A stretch of DNA of 64,000 nucleotides from Actinobacillus indolicus (lineage in GTDB: Bacteria; Pseudomonadota; Gammaproteobacteria; Enterobacterales; Pasteurellaceae): assembly GCF_004519515.1 (NCBI RefSeq), contig NZ_CP038145.1:1198001-1262000 (forward strand), read 5' to 3'. The notes under the pieces are model-generated. The model was not told where the DNA came from. It was given only the letters and a program-made list of their open reading frames with translations, and ran no database searches. Made by a program: the position numbers and the translations under genes. This document shows, one piece after another, positions 28,990 through 37,003 of the stretch; position 1 is the first letter of the stretch; the number at the start of each line of letters is the position of its first letter.

Positions 28990-29616
28990 TTATTGAATAA
29001 GTTTTTCCACTTCTTGTAAAAATTCAGCAGATGACATTTGTTGCCCCATACGCCCACGAATCACATATAAATGCTTATGAAACTTACCGCCATTTTGTTC
29101 CACAATGCGTTTAAAATCATCAATAAAACGTTGTTCAAATTTGCTGTTCATAGAATTAAACAAAATCACTTTTTTGCCTGAAAAATCATGATTTTTCGCA
29201 AATTGATACACTTGCGGTGCAGGGCTATACAACCACACAGGCGAACCGATGTACACCGTATCATAAGCAGTTAAATCCACTTTATTGGGCGTAATATCTG
29301 CATCAGTATTGCGAGCATCTTGTAAGGCTTGTAGCCAGCCAACCACGCCTATTTGATTGCGAGTAGATTGCAAAGGCAACACATCAGCCCCTGTTAATTG
29401 GGCAATTCTACGAGCCATTACTTCGGTATTGCCTGAACGAGAAAAAAAGACGACCAATGTTTTACTGGCTTGTTGATTAGGCGAAAATTGCTCAATTAAT
29501 TTTTGATTTTGTCGGTATTGATAGCTGTCAATGCCGACAATCACCCCACCTGCAATCAAAACCAGCAAACACAGTACACCAAAAATCCATAACATCATTT
29601 TAGGCAATAATTTCAT
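28990..29616 (-). CDS. Membrane-anchored flavodoxin-like protein
   Basis: 208 residues. One N-terminal membrane helix (MLWIFGVLCLLVLIAGGVIV) followed by a flavodoxin fold: the FMN phosphate loop FFSRSGNTEVMARRI (about residue 60), then YDTVYIGSPVWLYSPAPQV, the typical second FMN-contact loop. This belongs to the flavodoxin/YwrO-like or PF12682 (Flavodoxin_4) group; electron-transfer partner unknown. It overlaps the upstream NAD(P)H oxidoreductase gene by 4 bp, so the two are cotranscribed and may act as a pair at the membrane. Confidence 0.75.
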   Translation of the reverse strand: MKLLPKMMLWIFGVLCLLVLIAGGVIVGIDSYQYRQNQKLIEQFSPNQQASKTLVVFFSRSGNTEVMARRIAQLTGADVLPLQSTRNQIGVVGWLQALQDARNTDADITPNKVDLTAYDTVYIGSPVWLYSPAPQVYQFAKNHDFSGKKVILFNSMNSKFEQRFIDDFKRIVEQNGGKFHKHLYVIRGRMGQQMSSAEFLQEVEKLIQ

Positions 29617-30173
29617 ACAGATTGAATTAACTGAATTAAACGCTGGGCATGGTCAATGGCATTAGCCTCTACTTTGGCTAATTCGTCCGCACAGCTTATC
29701 CCTGCGATATAGTGCATACTTTGTGAATACACAGGCGGTTGAAAAGCCATGCTACATAAATGAGCGGTTTGGGAAAATTGTGGGAAAAGGGCCGGCAATT
29801 CCATGCCTTCATGTCCTTCAGGCGAATAATCTTGTGCCGAACCGCCTGTGGTAAATGAAATAATCAACGGTTTACCGTGCAATTTATCGCCCGTAGAACC
29901 ATAAGCAAAACCATGTGTATGCACATCGTCAATCCATTTTTTTAGCAATGCAGGGGTGCTGTACCAATAAAACGGAAATTGCCACACAATCACATCGGCA
30001 CGGCTTAATGCGTCTTGTTCGGCTGACACATCAATTTGATAATCAGGATACAATTTATCTAAAAAACGTACTTCTACATTAGGCAACTGCTTTTGAATTT
30101 CTTGGATAATCAACGAATTGGCGGTAGATTGGGCTAAATTGGGGTGTCCTGAAATGATTAAAACTTGTTTCAT
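29613..30173 (-). CDS. NAD(P)H:quinone oxidoreductase, flavodoxin-2 fold (KefF/MdaB-like)
   Basis: 186 residues. Starts LIISGHPNLAQSTANSLI, the phosphate-binding loop of flavodoxin-2 proteins, followed by IVWQFPFYWYSTPALLKKWIDDV and FTTGGSAQDYSPEG, all hallmarks of KefF/NQO1-type two-electron quinone reductases. Cytosolic FMN or FAD enzyme expected to reduce quinones or other electrophiles. Cotranscribed with the membrane-bound flavodoxin after it; the hydrolase gene before it is separated by a terminator hairpin. Confidence 0.8.
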   Translation of the reverse strand: MKQVLIISGHPNLAQSTANSLIIQEIQKQLPNVEVRFLDKLYPDYQIDVSAEQDALSRADVIVWQFPFYWYSTPALLKKWIDDVHTHGFAYGSTGDKLHGKPLIISFTTGGSAQDYSPEGHEGMELPALFPQFSQTAHLCSMAFQPPVYSQSMHYIAGISCADELAKVEANAIDHAQRLIQLIQSV

Positions 30174-30204
30174 TTTATTTTCCTAAAAATTGGGTGTAAA
30201 AAAA

Positions 30205-30239
30205 CGGTGTATTGGCAAAAAATCAGCACAAATACACCG
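30205..30239 (-). terminator. Terminator between the hydrolase and quinone reductase genes
   Basis: CGGTGTATT (30205-30213) pairs perfectly with AATACACCG (30231-30239). On the minus strand the stem is followed by TTTTTTT (complement of 30198-30204). The adjoining ACCGCTTGT is an uptake signal core in reverse. It would reduce expression of the two downstream flavodoxin genes relative to the hydrolase. Confidence 0.75.
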
Positions 30240-30266
30240 CTTGTTTTTATTCAGTATAAACTTAAA

Positions 30267-31235
30267 TTATTTCATATATTTATCTAAAAACGCCAACACG
30301 GTTGCAGGCTCTTTGCCAAACCAGTTGTAGCCGTCTCTAAAACGCTTGGTGCTGTCCAACCAAAAGATTTCTTTTTCAGGGGCATTGACCAACGCATTAA
30401 AGGTTTTCATGCCATCGGTTGGCTGGCGTGTCCATTCGTCATTTTTCACTTGCATCACAAAAACAGGCACTTTAACCGCATGCGCCCAATTCGCAGCTTG
30501 CATTTCTTCGGCAGTAAAACCACCCAATTTAATCAATTCCAAATCCACCAATTCTTGATATTGGTTAATGCCGTACAATTCAGAGAATGCGTCAAAAATA
30601 AACGGCATATTCACTACTAATGGATTGACCATACATTGCACATTTTCAAATAATTCAGGGCGTTCCAACATCGCACGGTATTGGCTGTCTGCACCTAAAC
30701 ATTGGCTGTACAACGCCACTTTCATTTTAGAAAGTTCGGGGTGATTATCCACCCATTTTTTAATGCCAACGCAATCACGCCATTCATAATTGCCCACGCC
30801 TGCAACGCCATTATTGGCTGCACCGCTGTTGCCGTGATTGCGGAAATCATAAGTCAAAACATTGTAACCTGCATCGGTCAAATGTTTGTATTGAATGACA
30901 AAATCAATTTCTACCGCATCAAAACCAGCCCACGGCATACCAAAATGACCAGGGAAACCCGCACGGCACATCGGCAAAGCATGGTTAAAAATCACCAATT
31001 TATCGCTTTTTTCTTTGGCTGGGATATACCACGCTTCAAGCGGTACACCGTCATTAGACGGAATGGTGTGATTTTCAAAAGTCATACCATATTCATCAGG
31101 CGTTTTAAAAATAAAACTGCGAATTGGTTTTGCCATGCTTAAAGCCAAGCCTTTAACTTTTTCATAGTCTTCGGCAGAAATGGTTTTTTCTTGCTCTAAT
31201 GCTTTGGCAAGGCGTTCCGGGGTCATACGAGCCAT
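30267..31235 (-). CDS. Alpha/beta hydrolase, dienelactone-hydrolase-like with probable Cys nucleophile
   Basis: 322 residues. The core alpha/beta fold shows LVIFNHALPMCRAGF (oxyanion region), YNVLTYDFRNHGNSG and the nucleophile elbow ALYSQCLGADS. The central position of the elbow is Cys (S-Q-C-L-G) not Ser, as in dienelactone hydrolases (G-x-C-x-G). Acid and His would come from the later VFVMQVKNDEWTRQ block and C-terminal part, but no classical C-terminal His stands out (the enzyme ends FLDKYMK), so activity is uncertain. The gene is divergent from a LysR regulator with two palindromes between them, and heads a minus-strand group with two flavodoxin-fold oxidoreductases. Substrate unknown. 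Confidence 0.65.
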   Translation of the reverse strand: MARMTPERLAKALEQEKTISAEDYEKVKGLALSMAKPIRSFIFKTPDEYGMTFENHTIPSNDGVPLEAWYIPAKEKSDKLVIFNHALPMCRAGFPGHFGMPWAGFDAVEIDFVIQYKHLTDAGYNVLTYDFRNHGNSGAANNGVAGVGNYEWRDCVGIKKWVDNHPELSKMKVALYSQCLGADSQYRAMLERPELFENVQCMVNPLVVNMPFIFDAFSELYGINQYQELVDLELIKLGGFTAEEMQAANWAHAVKVPVFVMQVKNDEWTRQPTDGMKTFNALVNAPEKEIFWLDSTKRFRDGYNWFGKEPATVLAFLDKYMK

Positions 31236-31266
31236 AGTGCTTTCCTCTTAAAATATTTCTCTAACG

Positions 31267-31281
31267 TGTTCGAACCGAACA
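31267..31281. promoter_or_regulatory. Candidate operator of the hydrolase gene
   Basis: TGTTCG-AAC-CGAACA is a perfect 6-3-6 palindrome 31 bp upstream of the hydrolase start and in the divergent spacer with the LysR gene. Confidence 0.45.
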
Positions 31282-31334
31282 TGGATTATTATGTAATGAA
31301 ATAATGAATAAAACCATTCCTGAATTTGAGATTT

Positions 31335-31357
31335 ATTATTCGTAAACGTGGAATAAT
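31335..31357. promoter_or_regulatory. Candidate LysR-type binding site
   Basis: ATTATTC-N9-GAATAAT, a perfect 7-bp inverted repeat that fits the LysR T-N11-A pattern. It lies 55 bp upstream of the LysR gene, where the autoregulatory and activation site is usually found. Confidence 0.5.
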
Positions 31358-31412
31358 TGCAAAATTTTGGCATAATCATACTGCTTGTTTATCACGTTAA
31401 AATAGAAACATT

Positions 31413-32315
31413 ATGAATAGATTGGACGCTTTAAAAATCTTTTGTTCAGTTGCTGAAACCTTGCAATTTCGGAATTCGGCTCATCGGTTAGCGGTATCGC
31501 CCCAAGTGATTACCCGAACCATTAGCGAGTTGGAAAAGGAATTGGGCGAAGTGCTGTTTCAACGCAGTACACGGCAAGTCAAATTAACCGATTTCGGCAA
31601 ACAATTTTTACCGCAAGCCCAACAATTATTGGCAGACAGCGAACGGCTTTTTTCTAAGGAAAGCCTTATCGCAGATCAGCATATCGCAGGCTTGGTGCGG
31701 ATTGCTGTGCCGGATATGGCGTTAATGCGAGAAGTGTTGGCGGAGTTATGGGATAAATTGGCGGACTATCCCGATTTAATGATTGATTGGCGGTCGGATT
31801 TGGGTTTGGTTGATGTGGTTGATGAACAAATTGATGTCGGTATCCGTTTTGGTACGCCCGAAGACAGCCGTTTGATTATCAAAAAAGTCGGCACAGCGGA
31901 AGATTGCATTGTTGCCAGCCCCAAGTTGATTGAAAAAGTCGGCAAACCACAGGATTGGTACAGTTTGCAACGCCACTATCCGTTAAGTGCCTTAGTTAAT
32001 CAAAATACAGGACGGGTGTGGAGTTGGTATTTGTCTAATCAACATCAATTCGCGCCAACCAAACCGAAATTTGTCAGCAATCACATGGAAAATGAATTGA
32101 TTGGTGTATTAAAAGGGCAAGCGTTTGGCTGTTTACCACGTTTGATGTGTCAGCCGTATTTATTGACGGGCGAATTAGTGGAATTGTTCCCCGAAATGGA
32201 ACGCAAACAATGGATTGCCTATGTGTATCGCCCGCAACGTACCGTTACGCACCCTCGGGTTAAATTAGTGTTTGATATGTTGGCGGAAATCTTGGAACGG
32301 AAGTTGGTGATATAA
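31413..32315 (+). CDS. LysR-family transcriptional regulator
   Basis: 300 residues. N-terminal winged HTH: MNRLDALKIFCSVAETLQFRNSAHRLAVSPQVITRTISELEKELGEVLFQRSTRQVKLTDFG. The C-terminal effector domain follows from about residue 90 (AGLVRIAVPDMALMREVLAEL; CLPRLMCQPYL). Resembles the DsdC/CrgA-type LysR proteins that control adjacent electrophile or quinone defence genes. Divergent from the hydrolase gene. Likely targets are the hydrolase and the two flavodoxin-fold genes, inferred from position and palindromes. Confidence 0.9.
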   Translation: MNRLDALKIFCSVAETLQFRNSAHRLAVSPQVITRTISELEKELGEVLFQRSTRQVKLTDFGKQFLPQAQQLLADSERLFSKESLIADQHIAGLVRIAVPDMALMREVLAELWDKLADYPDLMIDWRSDLGLVDVVDEQIDVGIRFGTPEDSRLIIKKVGTAEDCIVASPKLIEKVGKPQDWYSLQRHYPLSALVNQNTGRVWSWYLSNQHQFAPTKPKFVSNHMENELIGVLKGQAFGCLPRLMCQPYLLTGELVELFPEMERKQWIAYVYRPQRTVTHPRVKLVFDMLAEILERKLVI

Positions 32316-32373
32316 ACAAGCGGTGAGATCAGGTGAAAATTTTGCAAATTTTTTCGATCATCTCACCGCTTGT
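32316..32373. repeat. Head-to-head uptake signal pair / bidirectional terminator after the LysR gene
   Basis: ACAAGCGGTGAGAT (32316-32329) and its exact reverse complement ATCTCACCGCTTGT (32360-32373), with the USS T-tract TTTTGCAAATTTTTT between. 14-bp arms; lies between convergent lysR and nhaA. Confidence 0.85.
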
Positions 32374-32382
32374 CAGTTCAGG

Positions 32383-33561
32383 TTATTCTGTTGCGTCAGG
32401 CTCAGTAAAGCGTTTGAGTAAGTAATAACCTACGATAGCAGAAATTCCAGAGCCGATTAAGATGCCTAAACGAGCTAATGAGATAAAGCGACCGTCAGCT
32501 TCTTCACCACCAAAGGCAAGCCCTGCAAGGAACATAGACATAGTAAAGCCGATACCGCAGAGAATAGAGACCGCAAAGATCTGTTTGAAATTGATGCCTT
32601 CAGAAAGTTGGGCGATACCAAGTTTTACCGCGAAGAAACTAAAGCTAAACACGCCTAAGGTTTTACCCACGATAAGTCCTAATGCAACCCCCATGGTGAG
32701 CGGAGAGAATAGGGTATTTAAGCTCATTCCTGAGAGTGAAACCCCTGCATTTGAGAAGGCAAATAGTGGTAAAATAACAAAAGCACACCAAGGCGCAAGA
32801 ATATGTTCAAAGTGTGCGAGTGGCTCCTCTCCGTTTTTACCTTTTAATGGCACGCAGAATCCGATGATAACCCCGGCTAATGTTGCATGAACGCCAGATT
32901 TTAAGACCGATGCCCATAGGATTAAGCCGACAACCATATAAGCACAAATTGCGGTAACTCGCATACGGTTCATGATAATAAGTGTCGCAATCGCAATGCC
33001 AGCAGAGATTAATGCTGTGGTACTTAGGTCGTGGGAGAAGAAAATCGCAATGACGATGATCGCACCAAGGTCGTCGATGATGGCAAGGGCGAGTAGAAAT
33101 ATTTTGAGAGCAAAAGGCACACGTTTACCTAATAAGCCTAACACCCCGACTGCAAAGGCAATATCCGTTGCCATTGGAATTGCCCAACCTTGTTGGAATT
33201 CAGGGGAATCAAGGTTGATAATCGTAAAGATTAAAGCGGGTACAACCATTCCGCCAAGTGCACCCACTGCAGGGAAAATAGCTTTTTGATAGCTTGAAAT
33301 TGCACCCACCATCATTTCTCGTTTTACTTCAAGTCCAACGAGTACAAAGAAAACTGCCATAAAACCATCATTTACCCACATAAGTAATGGCTTATGAATA
33401 CTGAATAGTCCAATTTGGATGCTGACGGGCATACTTAAAAAATCAAAATAGAGATCTTTAAGTGGCGTATTTGCAAACACCATGGCAAGCATAGCGAACG
33501 CAAGGAGTAAAATACCGCTTGCTGATTCAAGTTGTAAGAATTTTTTAAATTGTTGAATCAT
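32383..33561 (-). CDS. nhaA: Na+/H+ antiporter NhaA
   Basis: Start chosen at MIQQFKKFLQLESASG (complement of 33559-33561), which is preceded by AGGAAGG and gives 392 residues, the usual family length; the open frame extends 48 codons further up without a family match. Twelve inner-membrane helices. The ion-binding Asp pair is present in LALAIIDDLGAI, and the Asp of the crossed helices in MATDIAFAVGVLGLLGKRVP. Exchanges cytoplasmic Na+ for external H+ and helps at alkaline pH. The frame ends by the USS hairpin shared with the LysR gene. Confidence 0.95.
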   Translation of the reverse strand: MIQQFKKFLQLESASGILLLAFAMLAMVFANTPLKDLYFDFLSMPVSIQIGLFSIHKPLLMWVNDGFMAVFFVLVGLEVKREMMVGAISSYQKAIFPAVGALGGMVVPALIFTIINLDSPEFQQGWAIPMATDIAFAVGVLGLLGKRVPFALKIFLLALAIIDDLGAIIVIAIFFSHDLSTTALISAGIAIATLIIMNRMRVTAICAYMVVGLILWASVLKSGVHATLAGVIIGFCVPLKGKNGEEPLAHFEHILAPWCAFVILPLFAFSNAGVSLSGMSLNTLFSPLTMGVALGLIVGKTLGVFSFSFFAVKLGIAQLSEGINFKQIFAVSILCGIGFTMSMFLAGLAFGGEEADGRFISLARLGILIGSGISAIVGYYLLKRFTEPDATE

Positions 33562-33696
33562 TTTTACCTTCCTGTCGGATTCGTAAAGAATTGTTAAGTT
33601 ATGCTTTCTTTTAACAAAATTGGAGCAAGAGATCAAGGTAAACTCCATTTTGTTTATGGTAAAATTGATAAAATTTGATCGAACAGGAAAATATTC

Positions 33697-34125
33697 ATGT
33701 CTCAAGAATGGCTTTATTGGGCGTTGGCTTCTGCGCTTTTTGCTTCGTTAACCGCAATTTTTGCTAAAGTGGGATTACAAGGCATGGATTCTGATTTTGC
33801 GACTTTTATTCGCACTATTGTCATTATTATCGCTTTGGTCGCTTTTTTAACTTATAGCGGTAAGTGGCAACCCTTAGGGAGCTTAACCAGTAAAAATTGG
33901 GCTTTTTTGATTTTATCAGGATTAGCAACGGGAGCCTCTTGGCTTGCTTATTTTAAAGCGTTACAAATGGGTAATGCGTCCCAAGTTGCTCCTATTGATA
34001 AGTTTAGTATTGTCTTGGTGACACTCTTTGCTGTGTTATTTTTAGGTGAGCGTCCCAGCGGGCAAGATTGGGTGGGAATTGGGTTGATTACGGCGGGTGT
34101 TTTATTCTTAGCAATAAAGAGATAA
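33697..34125 (+). CDS. Half-size EamA/DMT-family membrane transporter
   Basis: 142 residues with a single EamA domain of about five helices (WALASALFASLTAIFAKVGLQG, then FIRTIVIIIALVAFLTY, WLAYFKALQMGNASQVAPIDKFSIVLVTLFAVLFLGERP). The APIDKFSIV and LFLGERP motifs are typical of the second half of DMT exporters. Single-domain members work as homodimers, sometimes with dual topology. Substrate unknown. CAGGAA precedes the ATG. Divergent from nhaA with 135 bp between. Confidence 0.8.
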   Translation: MSQEWLYWALASALFASLTAIFAKVGLQGMDSDFATFIRTIVIIIALVAFLTYSGKWQPLGSLTSKNWAFLILSGLATGASWLAYFKALQMGNASQVAPIDKFSIVLVTLFAVLFLGERPSGQDWVGIGLITAGVLFLAIKR

Positions 34126-34156
34126 TAAAGTTAACTTTAAAAGTATAAAGTTAGCC

Positions 34157-34185
34157 TTGATCTTTTTGATGTTTATCGCTAAAAT
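34157..34185 (+). promoter_or_regulatory. rpmH promoter
   Basis: TTGATC (34157-34162), 17-bp spacer, TAAAAT (34180-34185). TTGAC-TTATA-GTCAA at 34212-34226 is a small inverted repeat in the leader. Confidence 0.6.
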
Positions 34186-34252
34186 CGCCACTCTTTTTTC
34201 ATGATCCTTATTTGACTTATAGTCAATTTTTAATTTTTTAGGTAGATAACAA

Positions 34253-34387
34253 ATGAAACGTACATTTCAACCATCTGTATTAAAACGTGCTCGTACTCAC
34301 GGTTTCCGTGCTCGTATGGCAACTAAAAACGGTCGTCAAGTATTAGCACGTCGTCGTGCTAAAGGTCGTAAAAGCTTATCTGCATAA
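34253..34387 (+). CDS. rpmH: 50S ribosomal protein L34
   Basis: 44 codons, reading MKRTFQPSVLKRARTHGFRA at the start and RRRAKGRKSLSA at the end: a complete L34. It is too short for many ORF finders but unmistakable. GGTAGATAAC precedes the ATG. Its TAA overlaps the rnpA ATG (TAATG), giving tight coupling of a ribosomal protein and the RNase P protein, as in nearly all bacteria. dnaA and oriC do not lie beside it here. Confidence 0.98.
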   Translation: MKRTFQPSVLKRARTHGFRARMATKNGRQVLARRRAKGRKSLSA

Positions 34388-34797
34388 TGACAGATAAGTC
34401 AGCCAAAACACTCAGTGTGAATAAGCTAACTTTTTCTCGGGAGCTACGTCTATTAGCTCCCGTTCAATTTAAAGCGGTTTTTGAACTACCTCTCCGTGCT
34501 AGCACGCCTCAATTAACCCTTTTATCTCGCCAAAACGATATTGAACACGCTCGAATTGGTCTTACCGTTGCAAAAAAACATCTAAAAAGGGCTCACGACC
34601 GTAATCGTATCAAACGCATTGTGCGAGAAAGTTTCCGCTTGAAGCAACATCAACTTCCTGCTTACGATTTTGTCTTTGTAGCAAAAGGCGGAATTGGTAA
34701 ACTCAGCAACCAAGAATTATTTGAAACCTTGGATAAACTATGGCAACGCCACATTCGTCTCGCTCAGAAAGCACAGCAGGAACAACATCAAAACTAA
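34387..34797 (+). CDS. rnpA: Ribonuclease P protein component
   Basis: 136 residues. Family motif AKKHLKRAHDRNRIKRIVRESFR is complete and is the RNA-binding RNR signature; N-terminal FSRELRLLAPVQFKAVF and C-terminal YDFVFVAKGGIGKLSNQEL also match. The ATG overlapping the rpmH stop is chosen; orthologs often start nearer to KLTFSREL, so the first nine residues may not be translated. Binds the M1 RNA subunit (rnpB, not in window) to mature tRNA 5' ends. Confidence 0.97.
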   Translation: MTDKSAKTLSVNKLTFSRELRLLAPVQFKAVFELPLRASTPQLTLLSRQNDIEHARIGLTVAKKHLKRAHDRNRIKRIVRESFRLKQHQLPAYDFVFVAKGGIGKLSNQELFETLDKLWQRHIRLAQKAQQEQHQN

Positions 34798-35042
34798 GCC
34801 CTTTAGCTTATGTAATGCTCGCTCTTGTGCATTTTTACCGTTATGTTATCAGTCCATTAATTGGACCACGCTGTCGTTTTTATCCCACTTGCTCTACCTA
34901 TGCGTTAGAAGCGATTAAAATTCATGGTGCAGTAAAAGGGGGCTGGCTTGCCCTAAAACGTATTTTACGTTGCAATCCATTGAGCGAAGGGGGGGAAGAT
35001 CCCGTTCCGCCGAAGTGCAATTGCGGTAAAAAACATGAATAA
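34740..35042 (+). CDS. yidD: Membrane protein insertion efficiency factor YidD
   Basis: 100 residues as read from the ATG at 34740, which overlaps rnpA by 58 bp. The conserved core is HFYRYVISPLIGPRCRFYPTCSTYALEAIKIHGAVKGGWLALKRILRCNP, with the three Cys of the family; C-terminus DPVPPK. The ends upstream of the core are not conserved and the true start may be within the overlap. Works with YidC in membrane protein insertion. The usual next genes yidC and mnmE are absent here; mnmE is 21 kb away. Confidence 0.9.
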   Translation: MATPHSSRSESTAGTTSKLSPLAYVMLALVHFYRYVISPLIGPRCRFYPTCSTYALEAIKIHGAVKGGWLALKRILRCNPLSEGGEDPVPPKCNCGKKHE

Positions 35043-35069
35043 GATTGTAGGTCGGCATTGATGCTCGAC

Positions 35070-35678
35070 TTAATCTATCTTATTCAAGATCAACTTCCCC
35101 GCAAAACGTTGCGTCAATTCATTTTGAAATAGATCTATTTGTGTGGGGTTAATCGCTAAGATTAATTCCACCTTATCACTAAATTGTTGCTCAAGTAGCT
35201 CAATATCCCGTTCCGCAATCAAATGCTGAATCGTATTAAATTGTTCATATTCACACTGCAAGCGGTAAGATTTGCGTAAAACTTTGCGAATTTTTTCGAC
35301 TTGCAATAGCCCCTGTTGTACACCATTGCCATAGGCTTTAACGAGTCCACCCGTACCAAGCAAAATCCCACCGTAATAACGCACCACCACCGCACTGATT
35401 TCCCCCAAGCCTGAACCTAGCAAGTAATTGAGCATTGGCTTACCTGCCGTCCCAGAAGGCTCCCCATCATCAGAAAAGCCATATTGTTGTGAATCATTCG
35501 GCTGCCCTGCAACCGCCGCCCAACAATGATGTCGAGCCTGCGGGTGTAAGGCGCGTATTTCAGCCCAAAAGGCTTTGGCTTGTTCCATGCCTTCTGTATG
35601 GCGAATGTAGGTAATAAAACGGCTTTTTTTGATCTCTTCTTCAAAGATCACTTCTGCTTTGGGGATAAAAAATTCCAT
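35070..35678 (-). CDS. yigZ: IMPACT/UPF0029-family protein YigZ
   Basis: 202 residues. N-terminal IMPACT domain with KKSRFITYIRHTEG, ARHHCWAAVAG and FSDDGEPSGTAGKPML (the family signature), then VVVRYYGGILLGTGGLVKAYG. C-terminal DUF1949-type ferredoxin-like domain (YEQFNTIQHLIAERDIELLEQ). Conserved across bacteria; related to eukaryotic IMPACT, which affects translation control, but the bacterial role is not established. Convergent with yidD, 27 bp apart. Confidence 0.92.
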   Translation of the reverse strand: MEFFIPKAEVIFEEEIKKSRFITYIRHTEGMEQAKAFWAEIRALHPQARHHCWAAVAGQPNDSQQYGFSDDGEPSGTAGKPMLNYLLGSGLGEISAVVVRYYGGILLGTGGLVKAYGNGVQQGLLQVEKIRKVLRKSYRLQCEYEQFNTIQHLIAERDIELLEQQFSDKVELILAINPTQIDLFQNELTQRFAGKLILNKID

Positions 35679-35760
35679 ATTCTCAACTGATTATTTCATA
35701 GAGTTCTATCATACTTTAAATGATGAAATTTGATAAATTCTCTTTGATTTGTTAAAAAAA

Positions 35761-35776
35761 TGTGAAATTATTCAGA
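35761..35776 (+). promoter_or_regulatory. Candidate CRP site upstream of the TRAP operon
   Basis: TGTGA-AATTAT-TCAGA, nine of ten consensus bases, about 67 bp before the start predicted from TATACT at 35824-35829, which has no good -35. Confidence 0.4.
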
Positions 35777-35903
35777 TTTTTAAGAGAAAACGTTTGCATA
35801 ACAGAAAAAAGTCGAGTATATCTTATACTGTTTTCCTATTTGAGTTATAGGTCAAACGCAACATCTTACTTTTCCCAATCCTGAATTTTTAGAGGAAATA
35901 GAC

Positions 35904-36863
35904 ATGAAAAACTTTTTTAAATTATCGTTAGTTGCAAGCTTAGCTATGGGTGCGATGTCTGCTCATGCTGAAGATAAATTCGTGACCATTGGTACTGGCG
36001 GTCAAACTGGGGTTTACTATGTGGTTGGTCAATCAATCTGCCAATTAGTCAACCGTGACACAGCAAAAACCAATGTGAAATGTAATGCGCCATCAACAGG
36101 TGCATCTGTCGCAAACTTGAATGCGATTGCGGATAAGCAAATGGAAATGGGTATTGCACAATCAGACTGGCAATATCACGCTTACAATGGCTCAAGCTCA
36201 TTTGAAGGCAAGAAAAACGATAAATTACGTGCTGTTTTCTCAATTCACCCAGAACCATTCACCGTAATGGCTCGTACCGATGCTAAAATTGCTAACTTTG
36301 ATGATTTAAAAGGTAAGCGTGTGAATGTCGGTGACCCAGGTTCAGGTACACGTGCAACGATGAACGTTATTTTAGCGGCAAAAGGTTGGACAGATAAAGA
36401 GTTCAAAGTGGCTTCTGAATTAAAACCAGCAGAAATGGCATCAGTAATGTGTGATAACAACTTAGATGCAATTACTTATAACGTTGGTCACCCAAACGGC
36501 GCATTAAAAGAAGCAGCGGCATCTTGTGATGCACATTTAGTGCCAGTAACCGGCGAAGCGATTGATAAATTAGTGGCAGATCACTCTTACTATGCAAAAG
36601 CAACGATTCCGGGCGGTTTATATAAAGGTACCGATAATCCGGTAGAAACCTTCGGTGTGTATGCAACGCTTGTGACTTCTGCGGATGTGGATGCGGATCG
36701 TGTTTATACTGTAGTGAAAGCGGTATTTGATAACTTCGATCGTTTCAAACGTTTACACCCTGCGTTTGAAAACCTAAAAGAAGAAGAGATGATCAAAAAT
36801 GCGCTCTCTGCGCCATTACACGAAGGTGCAATCCGTTATTATAAAGAGCGTGGTTGGATGTAA
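35904..36863 (+). CDS. TAXI-family TRAP transporter solute-binding protein
   Basis: 319 residues with a signal peptide (MKNFFKLSLVASLAMGAMSAHA). The mature start KFVTIGTGGQTGVYYVVGQSICQLVNR is the hallmark of TAXI (TRAP-associated extracytoplasmic immunogenic) proteins, with NVGDPGSGTRATMNVI later. Periplasmic receptor for an organic anion, probably a dicarboxylate or amino acid; ligand not known. A terminator-like hairpin after the gene should make it more abundant than the permease. First gene of SBP-permease-usp. Confidence 0.92.
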   Translation: MKNFFKLSLVASLAMGAMSAHAEDKFVTIGTGGQTGVYYVVGQSICQLVNRDTAKTNVKCNAPSTGASVANLNAIADKQMEMGIAQSDWQYHAYNGSSSFEGKKNDKLRAVFSIHPEPFTVMARTDAKIANFDDLKGKRVNVGDPGSGTRATMNVILAAKGWTDKEFKVASELKPAEMASVMCDNNLDAITYNVGHPNGALKEAAASCDAHLVPVTGEAIDKLVADHSYYAKATIPGGLYKGTDNPVETFGVYATLVTSADVDADRVYTVVKAVFDNFDRFKRLHPAFENLKEEEMIKNALSAPLHEGAIRYYKERGWM

Positions 36864-36882
36864 TTCATCCGTTTCTAATATT

Positions 36883-36915
36883 AAGGCAGGAGTAAATTGC
36901 TTCCTGCCTTTTGTC
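36883..36915 (+). terminator. Partial terminator after the TAXI binding-protein gene
   Basis: AAGGCAGGA (36883-36891) pairs with TCCTGCCTT (36902-36910), followed by TTGTCGTTTT. It lies inside the operon and probably sets the ratio of receptor to permease. Confidence 0.75.
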
Positions 36916-36922
36916 GTTTTCA

Positions 36923-36980
36923 TCAAGTGGTCAGATTTGGCTGATTTTTTGCAAATTTTTCGTTAAATCTAACCGCTTGT
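36923..36980. repeat. Imperfect uptake signal pair before the TRAP permease
   Basis: TCAAGTGGTCAGATTT (36923-36938) faces AAATCTAACCGCTTGT (36965-36980), with TTTTTTGCAAATTTTT between. Two cores, one with mismatches, in the usual head-to-head layout. Confidence 0.65.
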
Positions 36981-37003
36981 CTTAGGTTTTCTCGGAGGAG
37001 TTT

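Noticed and set aside
33562..33705. 48-codon N-terminal extension of nhaA
   Set aside because: Not hydrophobic or conserved; the internal ATG has AGGAAGG and gives normal length.
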